Shown here piece after piece: positions 55,505 to 64,000 of a stretch of 64,000 nucleotides of DNA. The notes beneath the pieces are model-generated. The model had not been told where the DNA came from and made no database searches. It was given only the letters and a program-made list of their open reading frames with translations. The translations under genes and the position numbers were made by a program. Within the stretch, counting starts at the first letter, position 1. Each line of letters opens with the position of its first letter. Source of the stretch: Crocodylus rhombifer (lineage: Eukaryota; Chordata; Crocodylia; Crocodylidae). Where the stretch lies: the NCBI GenBank assembly GCA_038503035.1, contig JAVSML010025157.1:392351-456350 (forward strand), written 5' to 3'.

Positions 55505-57178
55505 CATAAGAATAGTAGGTTGCTACCTATTTGTGGCAGCGAGAAACTCCCACAGGCTCTAAGGGGGCTGGAGGGAACCCCGAGAACTCCCACAGGGAAC
55601 AAACAGGTCCCCACACCCCAGGAAACTTACCTCTGGGAGCACGGCCAGAGCCAGAGCCCTGGCCATATGAGCAGGCATTATGCCGGCTCTTTAAACAGCT
55701 GACCTCGTGGCGGGGGAGTGGTGGGCTAATTGCGGTGGCTGCAGACACTGCTGCGGGAGATTTAAAAACCCCACTGGAAGCTGGCGGGGTGAGGGGGAGA
55801 TGGAGCAAGCCAGCAGGGAGCCCGCCAGGCAGGTGGTGACTCCAGAGGCTGGCTGGAGTATTGGAGCTGGTGCTGCATCCATGCCAGGAGCAAAGCAGAG
55901 CAGCATCCTGCACTGAGCTGCGGAAAATCAGTCCTCACCCACTTGCAATCATAAGTTTAGAGGGGCATCCCTCTCACTGGAAGGGAGAAGGACACCAAAC
56001 AATAGGAGCCCAGCCCTTTGGCACCAGGGACTGGGGCTCCAGCCGCCTTAAGATTGAGGCAATTGATCGATGCCGAAGCCAATGCCTGACCTTTGGAAAA
56101 GTGGTTTACAGGAAACAGCAGAACAACAAAATCCGACCTCCAAGCAGTTGGTGAGTGGATGGGGTGTAGGGGAGGCAGAGCCCTGAGGAACATCATGTCA
56201 CAAAATGTGAGTAGCGCCCCCCCCCGTCACCGGGATACCTGGGAAGGAGAACTCCACTGAACCCCTCCTTTTTCCATTAACATCAAGTCATGGCAGGAGA
56301 GTTGACGGGTGCTCTGGTAAAGGGGGACAATGCGGTACTCACCGTGCCTCCTAGAGACGCCACACTATTGAATTGTTTTCTGGGTGTTTACAGTTTTTAC
56401 TTGGTTACGACTTTATCTTTGCATCCGTGTTTAAATTCTGTCTGTAAAATTAAGTTTTTTTCTTTTATGAGAAATTTTTTTAGATTCAAATTTTTTGTTT
56501 TTATCCCCCTTCCCATAACTCCCACCTTAGTCCTCCCTAACCCCTTCCACAAAAGCAAACAGCTTTGTATATTCCCAGTCTCTTCCTCCCTACACCATCT
56601 GACCTTAAACAATCCTTGCTGAAGTTCCCTTTCCCCTTCCTCCTATCTTTAAAATGGGAAGATTCACCATTGTCCTTATAAAGTCAGTGGTTAAACTGAC
56701 TTTCTGGTGTGGTGAACTCCTTGGAGGTCCTCTAATTGCCACTTTGGGTAAAATCATGGCATTATTTTATGGATTTAAACATTAGCTCCAGGAGAGAAAA
56801 GAAGCCACTTAATAGATCACTGCCATGCCCTAAGAACAGCCAGGAGGAAAGGAGGGGAGCTGTAGAGGAGGGGCTGGATGCACAGCGGTGGCAGCACGAG
56901 GCACTGGGTGGCAGCTGTGGCAGCCACATGCAAGCTTCACCATCCGGCCCAGGTCCTGGGAGGCAGCAATACTGCAGGGTGAAGTGGCAGCAGGGTACAC
57001 AGGGCTGGAGGCAGAGCAGTGGCAACACAGGATGGTGAGTGGCAGCACTCTGTCCCTGCCCACCTTGCCATCATTCTTGACGGGCAATTGGCTAGTTTAC
57101 TTCTATTTAGGAAGTCTATTCCTATTATTCATTTTCATACAGGTCTTCTTGCAAGTCAGTAGCTTAAAAACTCTCCAT
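55505..57178. other. Unresolved DNA between L1 ORF1 and ORF2
   Basis: L1 elements have a short gap between their ORFs, so most of this 1.7 kb should be inserted DNA. 55510-56290 is GC-rich, 56380-56680 is T/C-rich, and 56830-57060 is GC-rich with CATCCGGCCCAGG, resembling a hAT-type interior. ORFs of up to 128 codons have no domain. I could not find clean ends. Confidence 0.4.
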
Positions 57179-57182
57179 TTAA

Positions 57183-60100
57183 CCCTCATCCGTTCTCATG
57201 AAACCGTAACCATTGTTGCTTTCATAGGGTAACTTGTTACCCCACCCACATGAACAAAATGGAACCAGTGACAACAGTATAAATGTATAATAAACTATTT
57301 ATTAAACATACAAATTGTTTGAAATAATATTTATGATGATTTGAACCCAAAATATTATTTAACTAAAACTATGAACAAAATTTATACTTTTTTTAAGAGT
57401 TTCAAAATGTGAATGAAGAATTTGCTAAGTCTGCAGTTCATACTGTTTTCAATCTAAGAATTCCAAAAACATTTCCTAGCTGTTTTAACTAAATATTGCA
57501 TTCCTCACAAAGCTGCAGTGATATACTGTTGTGCACACAAGGAAATCGCTTACAATATTTGCATCATTTCTGGGTTTTGCGGTCATCTGTCCTTGGACAA
57601 AAAGCACAATGTCCACTAATGCTTGCAGAAGGTTCTACTGGGGTGCATTGTGGCAATTTGTAATTTAGGGTAGTCATACCAGACTTGATGGATTTAGACA
57701 GATTATGTGTATCCATCATTCTTCATTTTATTTGTCCATTGATCAACTGTTCTCACAGCTCCTGTAAAAAAAGTGCCATCTTCTTAAATGTGATCTGTGC
57801 TTCCAGTTTGCATTGTGGCCTAGACAAATGATGAGGCTGGCAATGACAGCTATATCCAGCATACTGAAAAATAGTGTTATTGGCCACCTGGTGATTTTCT
57901 GTCTGCAGGTACTCATGTGGACTAAGTGGTCAAGGTTATTCACCCCACACTTTCTTATTGTAGTCATGGATCATGTTTGGCTTTCTTTGCTCTCCACACA
58001 CTGACAGGTCATGGTGCATGCTTAACAGCAACAGCACAACTTTGAACTTCTTTGGAATATAGGAAACTAGGGTGAGTTCCCCATCAAAAGCAAAAATGGA
58101 TGAAAAAGTTTCCCTTCGTCAATTTACTTGCAATTCATTTGGGATATTGGCCTTGTTTTTCCAAATCATACCCACATAGGTCAAGTCCTGCTGTAGCAGT
58201 CTTTCTGTCAGGTCAAGACAGAAATTGTCACTCACAATATTCCTTCCTGTCTTGTACCATGGATAAACCAGTTTTTCAATGACTTAGGTACCAAGATTAC
58301 CTTGGCGTGGAGCTTCTGGTTGCTCCCCTAGGTAGATATCTCCAGACAGGAGGAATGATGTTGCTGCATCATAGCACCACCAAATTTTCAAGCCATATTT
58401 GACAGGCTTGCTGGGCATACACTGTCTGAAGGGACAGTGACCCCTGAAGGCAGTGAGCTGCTCATCAACTATCAGGTGTATTCCTGGAATATACCATTTC
58501 TTGAGCTGCTCCACAAATTGTGTCCAAATATTTCTGAAGACAGCAAGATTTTCCACAGCTCTCCTTTCTTCACGTGTCAGTTTGTTGACAAATCTCAGGT
58601 AGTTGGTGATTTGACGGAATCATTTTATGCTCATAGTGGCATGGAAGCAAGGACTCCTGGCGCATTGTTTCCACAACTCCTCCAGTGCCTCAGGACCACT
58701 GCGGTATAGACCACTCAGCAGTAGCCTTTCAGCTCTGTTTTGTCCAGCTTTTTCCACTCCTTTTTATTTTCAGGATGGCTATCATTCCACTCCCTGAATC
58801 TTCTTGCTGCCTCTCTGTTTGTTTCTCTTATGATAACAGTCAGGATATCTTGTGAGAGAAACAGGGGAACGTTTCCACCATTGTGTCCTTATTACTTTCT
58901 CTTGTTGGCCCAGCACTTTCATGGACTATATTCTTGGCTGTTCTCTGATGATGTATTAGCTGTGGGCTTTTCCCCACACTGCCATTCCTTCCTCTAAAGG
59001 TGTCATCATCTGCAATGTTTTCTGGGGGTGGTTGCAGTGGTTCTGCTCCACATCCTGCTGTAGCTCTTTTTGGTCTTCCACGGTGACCCTAGGCTGGTCC
59101 TCTTCCCTTTCCCACTGGAAGTGCTGGCATCACTTCTGCTTGTGGCACCAACTCCTCTTCATCTGAGCTGAATGAAGCTTCCACACACACGGTCTTCTTG
59201 CTCTGAACAATCTCCCATGTCTGGAACAAAGTCAGCATCCTCACTGCCTTGGAATAAGATTTCATCAGTGGATGTGTCGCTGTCATCCCTGGTTACCTGT
59301 GTAAGATAGGTTTCAGCACTGAATATGCACTGCCTTTTCATCCTGGACTGCAGAAAAAAAAGAAAAAATTGATTACTGTTGAATGCATATAAATAGCAAT
59401 CAAAGACAAGCCTGTCCACCTATGCTGTCACAGAAGCAATTCCACCCTCCCCATGGCAGTGCAGGTAGTACCTTCTCTTCCTGGGCACAAAAGCCAGAGA
59501 CCAGCATCCACCCTTTGCAGGCAAGCCAAATGTGGGTGGATGCTGCTCGGAAACCACACATGCAGGGGCTTATTGAGAGCAGGTAAAAGGGGGATGGGGG
59601 ATGTGAAGCCCTTACTGTTGAAGGGGACTCCATAGTGTACACTGTAGTGCAGAATGATGTTGTTTTATTTCTACTCTGCAGTCCTTTTGCTCCTTGTCTT
59701 CACTTCCAACAAAGGCATGGCAAAGTAGCTTGTATGAAAGGGGCAGGTGAGGTAGAGTTTTGCCATGAGAAAAGAAAGCAGAGGTGGATTTGGGTGTGAC
59801 AAAGGACTTTTTTTGGGGGGCAAAGGGCAGGGTGTTTTGATGACCTTGCAGCCTGCAAACAAAGTGGTTAGCAAAAGGGATTGCCACATCTTCTGCACAA
59901 GCAGTGTGGAGGATAGCCATCCATTAGTTACCATGGATACCTGAAGTGGACACAAATGAGGTGTGAATGAATGCTGACCTTTCAGATTCATCCACCTAAA
60001 ATGGCCAAACAGGTCTAGGCCTGTCATTTATACAGAAATTGCATTGCAGTAACAAGTTACCCCAATGAGTTAACATGGGCTTGGGGTAAATTGTTACCCC

Positions 60101-60324
60101 ATATGGAAAAATGCATTCATACCTGGGTTAATGTTACCCTGGGCAGTTTTTCATCCATAGGTAGCAAGCCATTCAGTAAGCTGGTTGTTTTTTGGGGATA
60201 TTGTGCACTGCGGTGCCAGTGACAATATCCTAAAAAGAAAAACTTTTAGAATTAATTAACTTTAAGATACTGCACAAAATATGCACCTGGGGTTAGGAAA
60301 TTACCCCACTGGAATGTCTGAAGG
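57183..60324 (-). mobile_element. piggyBac element with TTAA target sites
   Basis: A 3142-bp element bounded by TTAA at 57179-57182 and 60325-60328. The left end begins CCCTCATCCGTTC. The right end, reversed, begins CCTTCAGACATTC, an imperfect inverted terminal repeat. A decayed transposase lies on the minus strand. Subterminal copies of a GTTACCCC-type motif occur at both ends: GGGTAACTTGTTACCCC near 57226, and GTAACAAGTTACCCC and GGGGTAAATTGTTACCCC near 60049-60090. It is inserted just past the 3' end of an L1 ORF1. Confidence 0.85.
57489..59341 (-). pseudogene. piggyBac transposase remnant
   Basis: piggyBac transposases excise and insert the element at TTAA with a DDD active site in an RNase-H-like fold. 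Minus strand: it starts MKRQCIFSAETYL at 59341, followed by an acidic region (DDSDTSTDE, SEDADFVPDMGD). The core follows: LIVDEQLTAFRGHCPFRQCM and KYGLKIWWCYDAATS with the first Asp (about 58475), GRNIVSDNFCLDLTERLL with the second (about 58225), and KPNMIHDYN with the third (about 57970). LDHLVHMSTCRQKITRWP comes next. The C-terminal cysteine-rich domain reads CAFCPRTDDRKTQK, then CKYCKRFPCVHNS, ending at the stop 57489-57491. About 617 codons, the usual family length. All three Asp survive, but frameshifts and stops, one inside the Cys-rich domain, disable it. CTTTTTTTTCTGCAG just before the start looks like a splice acceptor. Confidence 0.9.
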
Positions 60325-60328
60325 TTAA

Positions 60329-61232
60329 GGTTTCCTTTCTTTATTCTTCAAGGTCTTCTTTCTTTTTTTGTTGACAATTTGCCACCCTATGTTTTTATTT
60401 TGTGCTTCAACATCTGTATCTGAAACTGTTCTTCAGAGTCGTCTTCTAGAAGTTTTAATCTGCTAAGTACTCCAAGTCTTTGTGCCTTATCTTTGACACT
60501 TTATTTTTGCCCTTCCTGAGCAAATAGGACCTTAAAGGGATAGCCCCACCTCTATTTTATTTTTGCTTATCTAAGACTTTGTAATTTTTTTCAGTTCTTG
60601 TCTTTTCCTTAGAGTGGAATATAATGTATCTTGAAAAAGCTGTACTTTCTATCCACCCAACTTAACTGCAGAGAACTCTCTATAGATCTTCCAATAATCT
60701 GTTCTTTTGTTCAGAGTATTAGAATTATGTCTCTAGGTATATTTGTGTTATGAAAAGCATAAAGGTATCTGTAAATTCTATCTGTGGATATCAATGTGTT
60801 TGTTTCCAGTTTTAAAAGAGGTTTAGAATGCTTCTTCTAAAAATGTAGTAAGATCCCCTTTCTTTTCTCCTTCCAGGAGACCCATGCTTTCCTACAAGCA
60901 TGGTTTTCTAGATCTTCTATTTTTTCTGAGAGCTAGCTAGATGGCTGGCTTCCTTGCTTTCTCCTATAGCTGATTAATTTTGTTTTGGAATTCTATATTG
61001 GCGTGAAAGTTTTTATCCACATTTTTCTCAATATCTGTAACTGCCTCTGAATTCTGCCCTCTCTTATACAATTTTATCCAGTTTAACTTCTTTAGGAGAT
61101 TTGAGAGACCTATATTCTGATAGAAACCCACCAAAATCATCTGAGGGGATAAAAGCTGTTTTGGTCTATTGCTTTTATGCTTTGCTTCATGTTATCTCCA
61201 GCTCCAGCAACCATCTTTGATTCCTCAGGGTC
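60329..61232 (-). pseudogene. L1-type LINE ORF1 remnant (coiled coil and RRM)
   Basis: L1 ORF1 is a trimeric RNA chaperone of the L1 particle. On the minus strand from 61232: a charged heptad-like part (AVTDIEKNVDKNFHANIEFQ, about 61045-60985), then EKIEDLENHACRKAWVS near 60930, the conserved boundary between coiled coil and RRM. Then GDLTTFLEEAF, YREFSAVKLGG and KVQLFQDTLYSTLRKRQELK (about 60650-60590), the typical C-terminal block. The end runs to the piggyBac insertion. Stops and frameshifts are frequent. Upstream it is cut by the foldback element at 61241-63108. It probably belongs to the same element as the ORF2 at 53719-55504. Confidence 0.75.
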
Positions 61233-61240
61233 TGCCTGAT

Positions 61241-63108
61241 AGGCCTGTGCGAGTAGGCAGCTATTCGATCTGGCTTTGGATCTGGCTGCTTCAGATGCCA
61301 GGGGTCTGATCTGGAGTTCCGGATCAGTCTCCCACTTTGATCCGGGCAAAGTGGCTCCAAAGCTTCAGAGCCGCTTCGGGGATCTGGCCATAAGGTATAA
61401 TGGGGAATCAATCAAATATCTATAACTTTGTTGGTTTTTGTCTGATTTGGATTAAACTTGCAAGTGTGGTAGCCTCTGCTGAGTGCATGAAACCTGCCAG
61501 GTTTCAAGAAAATCAGTGCAGGGGTTCGGGGGGAACTGCACTCCAAATTGTTGAAAGCAAACCTCATGCCATGTCTACGTGTTACATCACAAGGGGGTGA
61601 CAACTGCAGGGGTGGTATCTCCTGGTGAGGCAACAAAGCCTGCCAAGTTTCAAAGTGATAGGTGCAGGGGTTTTGGGGGAACTGCACCTCAAGCTGCTGA
61701 CAGACAAAACTCATGACATAGATAACCCTGTGTGTGTTAAGGTGCAGTGGGCTGAAAACTGCTGAAGTGGTGGCCCCTGCTTAGGCCACAAAGCCTGCCA
61801 AGTTTTAAGGAGATAAGTGCAGGGGTTTGGGGGAAACTGCACCTCAAGCTGTGGACAAGCAAAATTTGTGACATGGGCAACACCGTGTGTGTTAAGGCAT
61901 GGCAGGATGAAAGCTGCAGGGATGGTAGCCCCTACTGCAGCCACAAAGCCTGCCAGCTGTCAAGGAGATAGGTGGAGGGCTTCTGGGTTCTGGGGCTCTG
62001 CACCTCTAGCTGCTGACAGGCAAAACTTGTGACATGGGTGCTTGTGTAACTGTGTCTGTCTTGGGGCACAGGAGGTGGGGTACTACTGCAAGCCTGGCTG
62101 CTAAGCTACTGTGTTACCAGTTACCAATGAATCATGATTCACTTAGGGACCAGCTCAATACACAGTACCTAGGTACTACGTAAGGAGTTAACAAGCAGGA
62201 TTAACACCTACAAAACCACAGTCTAAGGAGAAGAAATAATCAATACAGACAATCAACTGCCCCAAGACAGACACAGTCAGTTACACAAGCACTCATGTCA
62301 CAAATTTTGTCTGTCAGCAGCTAGGGGTGCAGGGCCCCAGAACCCCCCCAGCACCCATCTCCTTGACAGCTGGCAGGCTTCATGGCCTCAGCAGGGGCTA
62401 GCAGGAATGTAGCTTTCACCCTGTTGTCCCTTAACACACAGAGTGTCACCATATGTCATGAGTTTTGCCTCTCAGCAGCCAGACATGCAGAGCCCCAGAA
62501 GCCACACTCCCCCTGCACCTATCTCCTTGACAGCTGGCAGGCTTCATGGCCTCAGCAGGGGCCACCACCCCTGTAGTTTTCAGCTGCCTGCACCTTAACA
62601 CACACAGGGTCATCTATGTCATGAGTTTTGTCTGTCAGCAGTTTGAGGTGCAGTTCCCCCAAAACCCCTGCACTGACATTCTTGAAACTTGGCAGGCTTT
62701 ATGGCCTCACCAGGGGCCACAACCCCTGCAGTTTTCACCCCCCTGTGGTGTAACACGTAGACATGACATGAGTTTTGCTTTCAAGAATTTGGGGTGCAGT
62801 TCCCCCCAAACCCCTCCACTGATCTTCTTGAAACTTGACAAGCTTCATGCTCTCAGCAGAGACTAACACTCCTGCAAGTTTAATCCAAATCAGACAAAAA
62901 CCAACAAAATTATGGATATTTCATTGATTCCCCATTGTACCCTATGGCCGGATCTCCAAAGCGGCTCTGAAGCTTTTCCAAAGTGGTTTAGAAGCTCCAA
63001 ACTCCAAACCACTTCAGAAAGCCTAACGAAGCCAGTGCTTCAATCCAGACATGCTGCTTCAGACACTGAAGCATCCAGAGCTTCTCTGGATCCAAAGCAC
63101 AGCCCCAC
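61241..63108. mobile_element. hAT foldback element with tandem-repeat arms
   Basis: A 1868-bp element flanked by perfect 8-bp duplications TGCCTGAT (61233-61240 and 63109-63116). The left end AGGCCTGTGCGAG relates to the right end, reversed GTGGGGCTGTGCTTT. The left arm (61241-62068) and right arm (62258-63108) are inverted copies around a 189-bp spacer. Each arm carries about four copies of a unit of about 150 bp. No transposase is encoded, so it would depend on one supplied elsewhere. It sits in the ORF1 region of an L1-type LINE. Confidence 0.9.
61495..62068. repeat. Tandem array, left arm, unit about 150 bp
   Basis: Units start near 61495, 61647, 61793 and 61947, each beginning GCCTGCCA and containing AGTGCAGGGGTT or GGTGCAGGGGTT, GAACTGCAC and a CAAAAC-TCATGACAT-type block. 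The inverted array in the right arm has units at about 62368, 62531, 62689 and 62836. Units within an arm are visibly diverged from each other. Confidence 0.85.
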
Positions 63109-63116
63109 TGCCTGAT

Positions 63117-63685
63117 GCTTCACAATTTTTCTATTGAGTTCCTTTGGAAAAGATAGTTTCTTATATCACTCTCCTTATAAGAAGCTCCCCTCTGGCATTT
63201 AAGAGAAAATGTTTCTGAAGACTGAAAGGGGTTTGGGAGAGGTGATGCCTTTGGATTGTGCCAGATTCCCCATAGAGCTCTGGCTGTAAGCAACATCACA
63301 TGACCCAGGGCAACCCTTTTCATGTACTGGCATATAATCGCCTTTAAATTTCACTTTGTTTTTTGACAATTCTGTCTCTAGATTTCACATTATTTTCCTC
63401 TTATAGGGACCTCAATTATTCTAGAAAGTTTCCTACAACATCATGCCCTGTGCTGGAGGGATTTGGGCAGGTTTCTAATGCCATCTCTTCTGGCATTGGT
63501 GAGTTTTGGTGAGTCAATTGGTGATGTTTTGGTAAGTCAGTCTTTACTTCCTCCTGATTACCTTGCTTCTTGGAGGGAGATATTTCATTGTGTATTTCTG
63601 TAATTATGAAGCCACTATGTCAGGAATATTCTAACTCCATAGTGTGCCATCTGACAGATGCTTAGGTGGAGTGAAGCAGTCCCTA
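63117..63685 (-). other. Probable upstream part of the L1-type element
   Basis: The host sequence resumes after the foldback element. Reading the flanks together suggests one continuous minus-strand element, but the protein level (ORF 63323-63120, 67 codons) shows no diagnostic motif. It may be L1 5' UTR or the ORF1 N-terminus. Confidence 0.4.
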
Positions 63686-64000
63686 CTAGGGTGACCACTT
63701 GTCCCTAATTGAGTGGGACAATCCCAGAATAGGAACCTCAAGTCCTGGTCCCAGGTTTCATGACCCTGGGACAACATTTGTCCCAGATTTGCAGCACTGT
63801 GTAAGGATCCATGTGAAACAGTGGGTTTCCCTTGCAGGCTGGCAGTGTTCCAGCCTGCAAGGGGCTGCCAGAAGTGCCATGCCAAGCACCATGTGCATGT
63901 GTGAGCCTGCATGCATGGACATGGCTGGGAACATAGCCACGAAGCCTAGAGAGCAGCTCCCTGCAGATAAGTCTATGGAGGGGAGATGGTTTGGGGGGGG
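63686..64000. mobile_element. DNA transposon left end, runs off the right edge
   Basis: TAGGGTGACCACTTGTCCCT at 63687, then GGGACAATCCC, is a hAT-type left terminus. From about 63915 the interior (GGACATGGCTGGGAAC, GAGAGCAGCTCCCTGC, TAAGTCTATGGAGGGGAG) resembles the interior of the element at 17250-18295 (TGGCCAGGAATGCAGC, GAGAGCAGTGCCC, TAAGTCTATGGACAGGGAGG). The right end is outside the window. Confidence 0.65.

Noticed and set aside
61495..63000. Regularly spaced repeats, considered as a CRISPR-like array or satellite
   Set aside because: Units are about 150 bp, arranged in inverted arms within 8-bp target duplications in a vertebrate genome; this is a transposon.

Overview
This window looks like nuclear DNA of a reptile, most likely a crocodilian, with a turtle as the alternative. 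I infer this from many CR1 retrotransposon copies ending in short tandem repeats such as ATTCTATG, together with old Tx1-type and L1-type LINEs, many short hAT-like elements, long gene-free stretches and one vertebrate-style CpG island. There is no bacterial gene organisation.

Only one piece of a host gene is supported: a 24-nt first coding exon on the minus strand at 25492-25515, inside a roughly 1 kb CpG island. It encodes MASEELYE, then a GTAACC splice donor. The peptide and the phase-0 boundary fit the short isoform of CDYL (chromodomain Y-like). If so, positions 25491 down to 1 are CDYL intron 1, and positions above about 26 kb are upstream DNA, or intron of isoforms that start further out.

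Layout. 1-2632: 5' part of a young CR1 on the minus strand. 3.65-4.70 kb: a CR1 3' fragment. 4.75-12.58 kb: a Tx1-type LINE carrying a second Tx1 fragment and two hAT-like insertions. 13.08-15.41 kb: another CR1. 17.25-18.30 and 19.01-19.50 kb: hAT-like elements. 25.0-26.1 kb: CpG island promoter with candidate CTCF motifs. 26-33.5 kb: mostly unique DNA with one MITE. 33.5-38.0 kb: CR1 copies and a GC-rich foldback element. 39.3-41.1 kb: two DNA transposons. 41.6-43.6 kb: CR1 pieces of three 3'-end types. 44-50 kb: small repeats, a TG microsatellite, and an assembly gap flanked by a duplication. 50.3-52.3 kb: a CR1 split by a 981-bp LTR-like insertion. 53.5-63.6 kb: an L1-type LINE broken up by a MITE, a 3.1-kb piggyBac element with TTAA ends, and a 1.87-kb hAT foldback element whose arms are tandem arrays of a unit of about 150 bp.

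No protein-coding gene other than the CDYL exon is supported. All the other convincing reading frames are remnants of transposable elements. The most unusual structures are the two foldback elements (34.6-36.0 and 61.2-63.1 kb), the nested stack at 53-63 kb, and the 72-bp direct repeat around the inner Tx1 fragment.
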